Assembly: GCF_900102745.1 (NCBI RefSeq)
Contig: NZ_FMZF01000001.1
Location: 744,001-808,000 of the forward strand
Reading direction: 5' to 3'
DNA: 64,000 nucleotides
Source of the DNA: Geodermatophilus telluris
GTDB taxonomy: Bacteria > Actinomycetota > Actinomycetes > Mycobacteriales > Geodermatophilaceae
Positions 7,561 to 15,607 of this stretch are shown here, in pieces. The translations under genes and the position numbers were made by a program. The notes under the pieces are model-generated. The model saw nothing but the letters and a program-made list of their open reading frames with translations. It did not search any database and was not told where the DNA came from. Numbering within the stretch: the first letter of the stretch is position 1; the number at the start of each line of letters is the position of its first letter.

Positions 7561-9123
7561 TCAGCCGTCGGTGGGGTCTCCCGTCTGGGGCTCGACGGGA
7601 GCTGCGTCCTCCGCGTCGGCCGTCTGGGTGACGGTGGGCGCGTTGATCGCGAGCGACAGCGCGGCGGCGTCCCCACCGTCGCCGCCATTCCCGCCGTCCT
7701 CGCCGTCCTCACCCGCGCCGCCGTCGCCGCCGGCACCTGCCGCACCGCCGGTCGCACTCGCGGCTCCGGAGGTCGCGTCGCCGGTGGTGGCGGTGTTCGC
7801 GGCCTCGGCGGTCCCCGTGACGGCGACGGCGGTGGCCGTCTGGTCGATGGTGGGGGTGTTCACCGCCGCGGAGACCGCGGTCGCGTCCCCGCCGTCCCCG
7901 CCGTCCCCGCCGTTGCCGGCGCTGGCGTCGAGCTCGATGCTCTGATCACCGTCGCCGCTGTTCGGTGAAAACTGCTGGGTGATCGGGCCGGTGGTGATCG
8001 TGCCGCCGGTGCTGTCGGCGCCCCCGTCGCCCCCGGCTCCGCCGTTGCCGCCAGCAGCCTCCGCGCTGCCCGACGTGGCGTCCCCCGTGGTGGCGGTGTT
8101 CGCGGCCTCGGCGGTCCCCGTGACGGCGACGGCGGTGGCCGTCTGGGTGACGGTGGGGGTGTTCACCGCCAGGGACTCCGCGGTCGCGTCCCCGCCGTCC
8201 CCGCCGTCCCCGCCGTTGCCGGCGCTGGCGTCGAGCACGATGCTCTGGTCGCCGTCGCCACTGTTCGGCCGGTCCCGCTGGGTGATCGGGCCGGTGGTGA
8301 TCGTGCCGCCGGTGCTGTCGGCGCCCCCGTCGCCCCCGTCGCCGCCGTCCCCGCCGGTGGCGGTCACGCCACCTGCCGTCGCGTCGCCCGTGGTGGCGGT
8401 GCTCGTGGCATCGGCGGTCCCCGCGAGGGTGACGGCGGTGGCCGTCTGGGTCACGGTGGGGACGTTCAACGCCAGGGACACCGCGGTCGCGTCCCCGCCG
8501 TCCCCACCGTCCCCGCCGTTGCCGGCGCTGGCGTCGAGCACGATGCTCTGGTCACCGTCGCCACTGTGCGGCAGGTCCTGCTGCATGGTCGGGCCGGTGG
8601 TGATCGTGCCGCCGGTGCTCCCCGTGCCGCCGGCTCCTCCGCTGCCTCCGGCACCGCCGGCGGCGGTCGCGTCACCGGAGGTCGCGTCGCCGGTGGTGGC
8701 GGTGTCCGTGGCCGTCGCGTCCCCGGTGAGGGCGAAGGCAGTCGTCGTCTGGGTGACGGTCGGGACGTTCACCGCCAGGGACACCGCGGTCGCGTCCCCG
8801 CCGCCCCCGCCGGCTCCGCCGTTCCCGGCGCTCGCGTCGTAGACGACGACCTGGTCCCCGTCACCACTGTGCGGGAGATCGAGTTGGATGATCGGCTTTC
8901 GGCTGATCGTCCCGCCGGTGCTGTCCATACCGGCTCCGGTGTCGACGACGACGGTCTGGACGCCCTCGCCGCTGTGCGGCAGGTCCCGCTGGATGACGCG
9001 CGGTGTCGTCGAGCCGGTGGCTCCACCGGGAGGGGCGGCGAGCGCTTGCATCGAGCCGCCGAAGACCAGCGCGCCGGCCAGGAGGGTCGCCGCCGACGCC
9101 CGAACGGCCGTCCGAGAAGCCAT
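7561..9123 (-). CDS. Secreted glycine-rich protein with four 101-residue repeats
   Basis: A 520-residue exported protein of unknown function. The ATG at 9123 follows GGAGGG. A signal peptide (about residues 1-29, ending A-L-A) precedes four tandem units of exactly 101 residues (68-471), each with S-T-G-G-T-I, P-x-S-G-D-G-D-Q, D-A-S-A-G-N-G-G-x-G-G, N-x-P-T-x-x-Q-T and T-A-T-T-G-D-A-T segments. Partial units lie at both ends. Gly/Ala/Thr/Asp richness and the lack of cysteines suggest an extended beta-rich or solenoid surface protein. No sortase motif or membrane anchor is seen, so it is probably released or assembled outside the cell. Confidence 0.8.
   Translation of the reverse strand: MASRTAVRASAATLLAGALVFGGSMQALAAPPGGATGSTTPRVIQRDLPHSGEGVQTVVVDTGAGMDSTGGTISRKPIIQLDLPHSGDGDQVVVYDASAGNGGAGGGGGDATAVSLAVNVPTVTQTTTAFALTGDATATDTATTGDATSGDATAAGGAGGSGGAGGTGSTGGTITTGPTMQQDLPHSGDGDQSIVLDASAGNGGDGGDGGDATAVSLALNVPTVTQTATAVTLAGTADATSTATTGDATAGGVTATGGDGGDGGDGGADSTGGTITTGPITQRDRPNSGDGDQSIVLDASAGNGGDGGDGGDATAESLAVNTPTVTQTATAVAVTGTAEAANTATTGDATSGSAEAAGGNGGAGGDGGADSTGGTITTGPITQQFSPNSGDGDQSIELDASAGNGGDGGDGGDATAVSAAVNTPTIDQTATAVAVTGTAEAANTATTGDATSGAASATGGAAGAGGDGGAGEDGEDGGNGGDGGDAAALSLAINAPTVTQTADAEDAAPVEPQTGDPTDG
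7711..8922 (-). repeat. Four tandem 303-bp repeats inside a coding region
   Basis: The period is exactly 303 bases (101 codons) and four full copies fit 1212 bases. Neighbouring copies share long identical stretches, for example those beginning at 7981 and 8284, and differ mostly in short patches. This points to recent duplication or gene conversion. Confidence 0.85.
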
Positions 9124-9353
9124 GATCCGCCCTCCGTCGTGCACGTCCTGCGAGGAGGACCCGGCCCACGGCCGGCGAGACACGCCCCTGATGAGCGCGC
9201 CGGTGGCGCGTAGCGGTGACCGTAGGGGCGACGACGAGGAGGCCGACAGGGACCAAGTGCCCGGCATGACCGAAGGCCGCGCTGGTGTGGACCCGTTGCA
9301 GACCGTGGGGATGCAGGTCGTCCCTCGGGGTGCAGAGTGCCGACCCGCACGTC

Positions 9354-9387
9354 CACGGTGGGCCCCGTGGGGATCGAACCCACAACC
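9354..9387. repeat. Duplicated tRNA-Lys 3' end (candidate att site, distal copy)
   Basis: These 34 bases are identical to 10297-10330, which covers the last 29 bases of tRNA-Lys plus 5 bases downstream. A few further bases (GCGGAT) match with one deletion. D and anticodon arms are absent, so this is not a second tRNA. Confidence 0.75.
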
Positions 9388-9703
9388 GCGGATGAAGGTC
9401 TCGTCGGACGTGACAGGCAGTGGCGCCGGACTCTCCCGTCAACCGTGACCGTGGCACACCGCCACGGGCTGGGACCGAGCGGACCGACGGGCGGTTCGAC
9501 TGTCGCAGCCGCACGAGGACGGTCACGGTCCGCTGTGAGCTGGACACCCGCCACCGCCACGGCGGTTGAGCCGCCAGCAGCGACGACAGGGGCGACCTCC
9601 GCCTGCTCGGCCTCGCTCGCGCGAGGGACGCGCCGCCGGTGCAGGACCCATACGGTCCCTGGTCGACCGCCGCAGGACAGGACTCAGCTCTGAGGGAGCA
9701 CCG

Positions 9704-9970
9704 GTGACCGCACGTCGCGCCATGGCCCTACTGGGGCTTGCCGCTGTCTTGACGGCGACGGTCTTCGTGGCTGTACCGGTACAGGCCGTCACCGCGAGCG
9801 GAGGCTCGAGCTGCGGGACCGTGTTCGGCGGAAGCGAGACGATCTACGTACAGGCTTGCATGCAGGCCCGTGTCGAGCGGTGGCTGTACGTCGTGCCCAT
9901 GACTCTCGCTGGGTTGGTCGCCTTCACCTACGGCGTCGCGGGTCGACGCCCGCGCCGGTCGGTCAACTGA
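9704..9970 (+). CDS. Small membrane protein inside the tRNA-flanked segment
   Basis: The GTG at 9704 follows GAGGGAGC at good spacing and gives 88 residues. An N-terminal hydrophobic helix (about residues 7-28), a loop with two Cys residues and a second helix (about 65-82) end in a basic R-R-P-R-R tail. No family recognised. The stop is two bases before the ATG of the next small gene, so the two are probably cotranscribed. Confidence 0.6.
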   Translation: MTARRAMALLGLAAVLTATVFVAVPVQAVTASGGSSCGTVFGGSETIYVQACMQARVERWLYVVPMTLAGLVAFTYGVAGRRPRRSVN

Positions 9971-9972
9971 GC

Positions 9973-10167
9973 ATGAGGGGCGCCGTGCGAGAGCTCATCG
10001 CCATCGGCTTGATCGCGTTCGCGCTGACAGCGTGCGCCGAGGAGTCGTCGCCGGCGAGCAGGTACCAGGAGGAGCAGGAGTTCCTCGATGAGTACCTCCG
10101 CTGCACTGACGCTGAGACGGGCGCGATCATCGAAGACCGCCACGACGACTGCCACCTGGACGGCTGA
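9973..10167 (+). CDS. Small lipoprotein inside the tRNA-flanked segment
   Basis: A 64-residue product whose N-terminus has a hydrophobic helix ending in the lipobox L-T-A-C, followed by an acidic Glu/Asp-rich tail with two more Cys residues. It starts two bases after the previous stop. No family recognised. Composition is typical of a small exported lipoprotein, and codon use is less GC-biased than in neighbouring genes. Confidence 0.58.
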   Translation: MRGAVRELIAIGLIAFALTACAEESSPASRYQEEQEFLDEYLRCTDAETGAIIEDRHDDCHLDG

Positions 10168-10296
10168 GTCGCGAAGCACCATCGTCGTGGGCTCGTCCCG
10201 CTGGGTCGTCCCGACGATGACGGATGTGCCGCGGGGAGCTCACCGGTGACCGGAGGCGACGCGACAACCGGCCGCCCAGCAGGACGTGCTGCTCAG

Positions 10297-10330
10297 CACG
10301 GTGGGCCCCGTGGGGATCGAACCCACAACC
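10297..10330. repeat. tRNA-Lys 3' end repeat (candidate att site, tRNA copy)
   Basis: Identical over 34 bases to 9354-9387. This copy lies within and just past the 3' end of the intact tRNA-Lys gene. Confidence 0.75.
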
Positions 10331-10374
10331 CGCGGATTAAAAGTCCGCTGCTCTGCCAGTTGAGCTAGAGGCCC
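10302..10374 (-). tRNA. tRNA-Lys (anticodon UUU)
   Basis: The 73 bases fold into a full cloverleaf: acceptor 5' GGGCCTC pairs with 3' GGGGCCC, the anticodon stem GCGGA/TCCGC holds the loop CTTTTAA, and the T arm is GTGGG-TTCGATC-CCCAC. CCA is not encoded. Its 3' end is duplicated at 9354-9387. Confidence 0.97.
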
Positions 10375-10449
10375 GCGCCGTCGAGTCTCCCAGACCGGCC
10401 GAGGTCACCGCCCGCGGCGAGCCGCCCGGCGCCGGTCGGCACGGCGTCC

Positions 10450-10572
10450 TCACAGCACGTCGAAGGCCACCAGCAGGAGCAGGGTCAGCAGGGCCGAGAC
10501 CAGGAGGCTGCCGAGGCAGCCGAGCCGGCTGGAGAAGAGGAAGAACACCGACCGGGGGTGCCCCCGGCCCAC
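10450..10572 (-). CDS. Small single-pass membrane protein (40 residues)
   Basis: A short gene of 40 residues. The GTG at 10572 has GGAGGG nine bases upstream. After a short polar start it reads F-F-L-F-S-S-R-L-G-C-L-G-S-L-L-V, then a Leu-rich helix. I recall similar tiny membrane proteins in actinobacteria, without known function. A second in-frame GTG at 10548 would give 32 residues but lacks a good ribosome binding site. Confidence 0.6.
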   Translation of the reverse strand: MGRGHPRSVFFLFSSRLGCLGSLLVSALLTLLLLVAFDVL

Positions 10573-10759
10573 CGGCCGGAACCCTCCGTCACCGGAGAAC
10601 CGCCCGACCGGAGAGGAGCACCCGATCAGGCGATCGCCACGGGCACGCCCGGCTACGTAGCGTCATCGTCAGCGCGGCGGACCACCGCCCGCGCGCCAGA
10701 CCCCGGTCCGGCCGCCCGATCCCCCCGGGTGGCCGGACCGGTTCCACGTCGGGGGCCGC

Positions 10760-11626
10760 TCAGCAGGCCCGGTCGACCAGTGCCGCGAGCTCGTCCCGGT
10801 CCGCCTGGTCCATCGGCAGGTCCACCGGCACCTCGTCGTCGTCCCCCACCTGCAGGCCGAGCAGGAACAGGTAGGGCTGCTTGGCCTCGGCGAGGGCGTG
10901 CGGGTCGCAGCGGGCCATCGTGAAGCGCAGCCCGACCTCCAGGGTCGACTCCCCCGCAGCCAGCGTCCGGGGCAGGTCGGCGTCGGCGGAGTAGTGCACG
11001 TTGCCCTCCAGCCGCGTCACGGTCACCGGCCGGTCGTCGTCGCCGGCGCGGGTGAGGGTCAGCGTCCCGGTCACCGCGTCCCCGTCCGGGGTCAGGCCGC
11101 GCACGTCGGCCGCCGCGACGGCGAGGACGGTCCGCGCCGCGCACTCCTCGTCGTGGATCCGGGTCAGCACCTCGGCCGACAGCGGCACCCGCAGCTGCTC
11201 GGTGCGCCCGTCGGGGCGGACGACGGTCAGCCGGGCCGCCGCGGGCTCGGCCGCCCACCCGCAGTCGGCCTCGCCGTACGGCGCGGGGACGTCGAAGGTC
11301 CGGCCGGGCGGGACCTCGACGTCGACCGGCCGGTCGGGCAGCGGCGCGAAGCCGGGCGACTCGAGGGCCACCGAGGTGACGGTGAACGGCTCGGCGCCGG
11401 TGCCGGTGACGGTCACCTGCACCTGGCCGCCGACGGCCTCGTCGGTGCGCCACTGCCGCACCTCGGCCTCGATCCCGGGGACGGCGGGCACCGACGGGCC
11501 GGTCGGCAGCGCCGGGCCGCTGGAGGGCGCCGAGGCGGTCGGGGGTGCCGGGGCGGGCGCGGTGCCGGAGGCCTCGGAGCACGCGGCGCACAGCAGGACG
11601 GCGAGCACCACCGCCGTCCGCCGCAT
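10760..11626 (-). CDS. Secreted lipoprotein, uncharacterised
   Basis: The ATG at 11626 gives 288 residues with a signal peptide ending in the lipobox L-C-A-A-C (Cys about residue 15), a Pro/Ala/Ser-rich linker and a beta-rich domain. Within it are V-T-V-T-G-T-G-A-E-P-F-T-V, typical of Ig-like or DUF4352-like beta sandwiches, and several single Cys residues (C-G-W, E-E-C, R-C-D, final Cys) that could pair. No family named with confidence. TACGCT lies 8 bases before the start. The end of the upstream Rieske gene is 28 bases away. Confidence 0.72.
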   Translation of the reverse strand: MRRTAVVLAVLLCAACSEASGTAPAPAPPTASAPSSGPALPTGPSVPAVPGIEAEVRQWRTDEAVGGQVQVTVTGTGAEPFTVTSVALESPGFAPLPDRPVDVEVPPGRTFDVPAPYGEADCGWAAEPAAARLTVVRPDGRTEQLRVPLSAEVLTRIHDEECAARTVLAVAAADVRGLTPDGDAVTGTLTLTRAGDDDRPVTVTRLEGNVHYSADADLPRTLAAGESTLEVGLRFTMARCDPHALAEAKQPYLFLLGLQVGDDDEVPVDLPMDQADRDELAALVDRAC

Positions 11627-11634
11627 GCCGCGGC

Positions 11635-11640
11635 AGCGTA
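11635..11640 (-). promoter_or_regulatory. Candidate leaderless -10 box (TACGCT)
   Basis: TACGCT lies 8 bases before the ATG of the lipoprotein gene at 10760-11626, within the 28-base gap behind the Rieske gene. No ribosome binding site is seen. Confidence 0.48.
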
Positions 11641-11654
11641 GGCGCTCGCGGCGG

Positions 11655-12536
11655 CTACTGGTGCCGGCTGGGCAGCCGCGCCATGACGCGGCCGGCCTCC
11701 ATCCGGACCTCGAGCTTCTCCTGCGGGTTGGCCGCCGGCCCGCGCCGCGGCTCGCCGCTGTCCAGGTCGAAGGCCGAGTCGTGCCACGGGCAGACGAGGC
11801 AGGTGTGCCCGCGGACCTCCTCGACGCTGCCCTCGTACAGCGGCCCGGCCAGGTGCGAGCAGGCGCCGACGAAGACGTCGACCCGCCCACCGCGGCGGAC
11901 GACGGCCAGCGGGGCGGCCACCCCGCTGCCTCCTGCGGTGCGCAGCGCCGGCCGGCCCTCGGGCAGGTCGTCGAGCGGGCCGAGGTCGATCCAGTCCGAC
12001 GTCAGCGAGCGGGCCGCCGTCGCCGCGTGCGAGGCGCCCGAGGACTGCGCGTAGGACATGTGCCCGCCGACGGCGGCCGAGCCGGTGGCGATCCCCAGCC
12101 CGGCGTAGGCCAGGACCCGGCCGAGGGTGCCGCGCCCCTGCGCGCGGGCCACGAGCGAGCCGACGTAGAGCCCCAGGGCCACGGTGTTGGACACCGCGTG
12201 CAGCGCGCCGAGCCGGCGGACGCCGATCTCCTGCTCCGACCAGTCCGCCGCCCCGGCCATCGCGGCGGGCACCGAGACGGCGACCCCGGTGCCGATGAGC
12301 ACGGTCGCGGCCGGCCGCAGCGGCGGGATGGCGTCGAGCAGGCCGGCCGAGGCCCAGCTGCCGACGGGCACCTGCACGAGGACGGGGTGCAGCGGGTGGC
12401 CGAGCCACGTCCCGTGCAGGGCGTCCTTGACCACCCCCGGCTTGAGCACCGCCTGCACGCCCTTGCGGGCCGACTCGATGGCCCGGTCGAAGGTGTTGAC
12501 GTCCGCGAGTCGGTCGAGGATCCCCATCAGGCTCAT
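11655..12536 (-). CDS. DUF2231 membrane domain fused to a Rieske [2Fe-2S] domain
   Basis: A 293-residue fusion. Residues about 40-165 form a DUF2231-type membrane domain with four hydrophobic helices and the motif G-H-P-L-H-P (46-51). Residues about 185-290 form a Rieske domain with cluster ligands C226-x-H228 and C249-x-x-H252. The protein probably passes electrons between a membrane component and a soluble partner. Redox partner and substrate are not shown by the context. The ATG lies at 12536. A second Met four codons in is an alternative start. Confidence 0.9.
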   Translation of the reverse strand: MSLMGILDRLADVNTFDRAIESARKGVQAVLKPGVVKDALHGTWLGHPLHPVLVQVPVGSWASAGLLDAIPPLRPAATVLIGTGVAVSVPAAMAGAADWSEQEIGVRRLGALHAVSNTVALGLYVGSLVARAQGRGTLGRVLAYAGLGIATGSAAVGGHMSYAQSSGASHAATAARSLTSDWIDLGPLDDLPEGRPALRTAGGSGVAAPLAVVRRGGRVDVFVGACSHLAGPLYEGSVEEVRGHTCLVCPWHDSAFDLDSGEPRRGPAANPQEKLEVRMEAGRVMARLPSRHQ

Positions 12537-12716
12537 GCGCGGCCCCTACCCGCCCGGAGCAGCGGTGATGCCGCCGGGACGTGGTGGATCACACACCCTC
12601 CGTGCCGACTGTCAGCGAGTACACAGTTCGCCGACGGGGAAGTGTCAGCGACCGGCGAGAAACTGCTCGCCGACCGGTCGGAGAAGCGAGACGCTGGACG
12701 CCTGGAGGGAGTTGCC

Positions 12717-13184
12717 GTGACCTGCCCGTCGCTGTCCCGCCCCGTGGCGGTCGCCGATCTCGTCGGCGACCTCGCCGCGCGCGTGCGCTCGGACGACGGA
12801 GTCGGCCAGTTCTCCCGGTTCGTCCTGGTCGGCGGGTTCTCCAGCGCCGTCTACGGCGTGCTGTTCGTCCTGCTCCGCGGGCTGGGCGAGGTGCCCGCCA
12901 ACCTGGTCGGCGCGGCGCTGTCGTCGGTGCTGGCCAACGAGCTGCACCGCCGGCTGACCTTCCGCGCCGGTGAGCGCGTGAGCTGGTTCGCCGCGCAGTG
13001 GGAGGGCGGCGCGCTCGCCCTCGCCGGGATGCTCGCGACCAGCCTGGCGCTCACCTGGTTCAACTCCACGGTCGCCGATCCCCCCGTCGTCGCCGAGATG
13101 CTGGTCATCGCCGCGGTGACCGCGACGATCGGCACGCTGCGGTTCCTGGCGCTGCGCTGGGTCTTCCGCCCGCGCCCCGTCTGA
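12717..13184 (+). CDS. GtrA-like membrane protein
   Basis: A 155-residue protein with four predicted helices, matching the GtrA/DPMS-associated family: Q-F-S-R-F-V-L-V-G-G near residue 30, a conserved N-E-L-H-R-R-L-T-F-R after helix 2 and F-L-A-L-R-W-V-F-R at the end. GtrA proteins are thought to help move lipid-linked sugars across the membrane or assist glycosyltransferases. GTG 12717 follows GGAGGGA at six bases. No glycosyltransferase is adjacent, so the partner is unknown. Confidence 0.85.
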   Translation: MTCPSLSRPVAVADLVGDLAARVRSDDGVGQFSRFVLVGGFSSAVYGVLFVLLRGLGEVPANLVGAALSSVLANELHRRLTFRAGERVSWFAAQWEGGALALAGMLATSLALTWFNSTVADPPVVAEMLVIAAVTATIGTLRFLALRWVFRPRPV

Positions 13185-13287
13185 GTCCCCCGACCGGGTT
13201 TACGACCTCTGGAACACGAGCACCCAGGGATGTGTTGTTGAACTCGCAACGACCCGTCCCGTTCGTGTTTCGGAAATCGAGGACCCC

Positions 13288-13890
13288 GTGACCAAGATCG
13301 CCGTCGTCTACTACTCGTCCACCGGCAACGTCCACCAGCTCGCCGCCGCCGTGGCCCAGGGTGCGGAGGAGGCCGGGGCCGAGGTGCGCCTGCGCCGGGT
13401 GCCCGAGCTCGCGCCGGAGGAGGCCATCGCTTCCAACCCGCTGTGGCGCGCCCACGTCGACGCCACCGCGGGCGAGGTCCAGGAGGCCACCCCGGCCGAC
13501 CTGGAGTGGGCCGACGGCTACGCCCTCGGCACGCCCACCCGCTTCGGCACGCCCGCCGCGCAGATGAAGCAGTTCATCGACACCCTCGGCGGCCTGTGGT
13601 TCACCGGCAAGCTGGCCAACAAGGGCGCCACCGCCTTCACCAGCGCGCAGAACGTCCACGGCGGCAACGAGACGACGATCCTCACGCTGTTCAACGTCTT
13701 CTCGCACTTCGGCGCGGTCATCGTCCCGCCCGGCTACACCGACCCGCTGCTGTTCGAGGCCGGCGGCAACCCCTACGGCACCTCGAACGCCTCGGGCGGC
13801 AAGTCGGCGACCGCCAGCGAGGCCGAGCTGGCTGCCGCCCGCTACCAGGGCCGCCGGCTGGCCGAGGTCTCGGCGAAGCTCGCCGCCTGA
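13288..13890 (+). CDS. wrbA: NAD(P)H:quinone oxidoreductase WrbA
   Basis: A 200-residue flavodoxin-fold enzyme that reduces quinones with two electrons using FMN, protecting against redox cycling. The FMN phosphate loop Y-Y-S-S-T-G-N is at residues 8-14. Further family signatures are G-T-P-T-R-F-G-T-P-A-A-Q-M-K, W-F-T-G-K-L and G-G-N-E-T-T. Length matches the family. The GTG start follows GAGGA. A dispersed hairpin repeat lies 50 bases after its stop. Confidence 0.95.
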   Translation: MTKIAVVYYSSTGNVHQLAAAVAQGAEEAGAEVRLRRVPELAPEEAIASNPLWRAHVDATAGEVQEATPADLEWADGYALGTPTRFGTPAAQMKQFIDTLGGLWFTGKLANKGATAFTSAQNVHGGNETTILTLFNVFSHFGAVIVPPGYTDPLLFEAGGNPYGTSNASGGKSATASEAELAAARYQGRRLAEVSAKLAA

Positions 13891-13940
13891 CCTCCGGCCG
13901 GCCGCGCCATACGCCGCGCGGCACGCCGCGCGATGAGGGC

Positions 13941-13996
13941 GGCCTCCCTGCAGGGTCCCGCCGCGAGCTCGCGAGTGGCGGGGGGCAGGGAGGTCC
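13941..13996 (+). repeat. Dispersed intergenic hairpin repeat, copy A
   Basis: The arms GGCCTCCCTGC and GCAGGGAGGTCC flank a loop with CGCGAGCTCGCGAG. It matches 52649-52703 and, in reverse, 38770-38825. It sits after the wrbA stop and could end transcription. Confidence 0.65.
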
Positions 13997-14009
13997 TTCG
14001 ACTGATCCC

Positions 14010-14051
14010 AGCGCGTCCCACCCGACGTCCCACGGTCGGGTGGGACGCGCT
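14010..14051. terminator. Hairpin with 17-bp perfect arms
   Basis: Arms at 14010-14026 and 14035-14051 (AGCGCGTCCCACCCGAC and its complement) enclose an 8-base loop. No T-run follows, as is usual in such GC-rich genomes. It lies between wrbA and the next gene. The following 14047-14074 segment recurs exactly at 52709-52736. Confidence 0.6.
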
Positions 14052-14086
14052 GCGGTGCGGGAGGACGCGCCGGGCGCCCCGGTCAC

Positions 14087-14092
14087 TAGCCT
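14087..14092 (+). promoter_or_regulatory. Candidate leaderless -10 box (TAGCCT)
   Basis: TAGCCT is followed by CGTC and two consecutive GTG codons. The second GTG (14100) is 7 bases away, as in other genes here. Confidence 0.5.
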
Positions 14093-14099
14093 CGTCGTG

Positions 14100-15596
14100 G
14101 TGAGCGAGCCGACGGCGTCCCCGGTCCCCGGCCGCGGGCGCCGGTGGGTCCGCGCCGCCGGCCGCTGGGCGTCCCGCCTGCTCGTCGCGGTGGGTGGCGC
14201 GCTGGTCGGCATCCTGCTCATCGGCCGGGTCGAGGCGCCGATCGGCCCCTTCGACGCCTCGCTGTCCTTCACCCCCACCGGCGGCGGCGCCACGGTCGAG
14301 GTGCCGCCGCTCGGGTCGCTCGCCGTCGACGCCTACGACGGCCCGCTCGGTCTCGACGTCCAGCTGCGCCGGGTGGACGAGGCCCGCATCCAGGCGCTGG
14401 TCTCCGACCCCGTGCGGCTCGACGGCCTGGTCGACCGCGTGAGCGACGACCTGCGCGCCGCCGTCGTCCGGCTGGCCTGGACGACGGCCGCGGCCGGCGT
14501 CGGTGGCGCCGTGCTGACCTCGCTGCTCGTCTTCCGCCGGCGCCGCGAGCCGCTCGTGGCCGCCGGCGCCTCGGTCCTGCTGCTCGCCGGCACCGCCGGG
14601 CTCGGCGCGGCCACCTGGCGCCCCGAGGCGCTCTCCCAGCCCACCTACACCGGGCTGCTGGTCAACGCGACCAGCCTCATCGGCAGCGCCGAGGACATCG
14701 TGGCTCGCTTCAGCGCCTACCGGGCCTCGCTGGAGGACCTCGTCACCAACGTGGGCACGCTGTACTCGACGCTGTCGGCCCTGCCGGCGCCCGGCGGGCC
14801 CACCGACACCGTCGCCCTGCTGCACGTCTCCGACATCCACCTCAACCCGGCCGGCTTCGACCTCGTCCGGCAGGTGGCCGACCAGTTCGGCGTCGACGCC
14901 GTGCTCGACACCGGCGACATCACCGACTGGGGCAGCGAGCCGGAGAACCAGCTCATCTCCTCGATCGGGCAGCTCGGCGTGCCCTACGTCTACGTCCGCG
15001 GCAACCACGACTCGGCGATCACCGCGGGCCTGGTGGCCGCCCAGCCCAACGCCACGGTCCTGGACGACTCCGCGACGACCGTCGCCGGGCTGACCGTCGT
15101 CGGCGCCCGCGACCCCCGCTTCACCCCCGACAAGGACGCCACCGGCGACACCGAGTCGCTGGAGCAGACCGGCGAGGACCTCGCCGAGCTCGCCGAGGAG
15201 CAGCCCGAGCCGCCGGCCCTGGCGATGGTGCACGACCCGAAGCAGGCGCCCCCGCTGGACGGCGTGGTGCCGCTCGTGCTGGCCGGGCACACGCACGACC
15301 GGGAGGTGGAGACCCTCGACGGCGGGACGCTGCTCATGGTGCAGGGGTCCACCGGCGGCGCCGGGCTGCGCGGGCTGCAGGGTGAGTACCCCGAGCCGCT
15401 CACCTGCACGGTGCTCTACCTCGACCCGGAGGACGGCGCGCTGGTCGCCTACGACGACATCACGCTCGGCGGCCTCGGCGAGACCGAGGCCACCATCGTG
15501 CGCACCGTCGTCCCGGAGGAGACCACCCCCGAGGACGCCGGCACCGACGGCGACGGCACCGACGGCGACGGGGCGCCCGCCTCCCCGACCGGCTGA
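14100..15596 (+). CDS. Membrane-bound metallophosphoesterase
   Basis: A 498-residue protein with an N-terminal membrane helix (about residues 20-40), two more helices near 120-175 and a calcineurin-type phosphoesterase domain from about 235 to 440. Metal-binding motifs are visible: S-D-I-H (DxH), T-G-D-I-T-D-W (GD), R-G-N-H-D (GNH-D), M-V-H-D and G-H-T-H-D. The C-terminus is a long acidic Asp/Gly-rich tail. The catalytic domain probably faces the outside or the membrane surface. Substrate unknown. GTG 14100 is chosen by its distance from TAGCCT; GTG 14097 is the alternative. Confidence 0.9.
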   Translation: MSEPTASPVPGRGRRWVRAAGRWASRLLVAVGGALVGILLIGRVEAPIGPFDASLSFTPTGGGATVEVPPLGSLAVDAYDGPLGLDVQLRRVDEARIQALVSDPVRLDGLVDRVSDDLRAAVVRLAWTTAAAGVGGAVLTSLLVFRRRREPLVAAGASVLLLAGTAGLGAATWRPEALSQPTYTGLLVNATSLIGSAEDIVARFSAYRASLEDLVTNVGTLYSTLSALPAPGGPTDTVALLHVSDIHLNPAGFDLVRQVADQFGVDAVLDTGDITDWGSEPENQLISSIGQLGVPYVYVRGNHDSAITAGLVAAQPNATVLDDSATTVAGLTVVGARDPRFTPDKDATGDTESLEQTGEDLAELAEEQPEPPALAMVHDPKQAPPLDGVVPLVLAGHTHDREVETLDGGTLLMVQGSTGGAGLRGLQGEYPEPLTCTVLYLDPEDGALVAYDDITLGGLGETEATIVRTVVPEETTPEDAGTDGDGTDGDGAPASPTG

Positions 15597-15607
15597 GCGG
15601 ACCGCCC

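Larger units (their letters stand above)
9388..10296. mobile_element. Possible remnant of an element integrated at tRNA-Lys
   Basis: The stretch is bounded by a direct repeat of the tRNA-Lys 3' end, on the side of the tRNA where site-specific integrases insert. It holds two small genes, no recognisable integrase, and looks less GC-rich than its surroundings. Reading it as a decayed or deleted integrative element is inference. About 315 bases before the first gene (9388-9703) hold no other gene I can support. Confidence 0.5.

Noticed and set aside
7711-8922. Non-coding satellite repeat
   Set aside because: The 303-base period is an exact codon multiple, the frame stays open through all copies, and a signal peptide precedes it, so it is coding.
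9354-9387. Second tRNA-Lys gene
   Set aside because: Only the T arm and 3' acceptor strand are present; D and anticodon arms are missing, so it is a duplicated 3' end.
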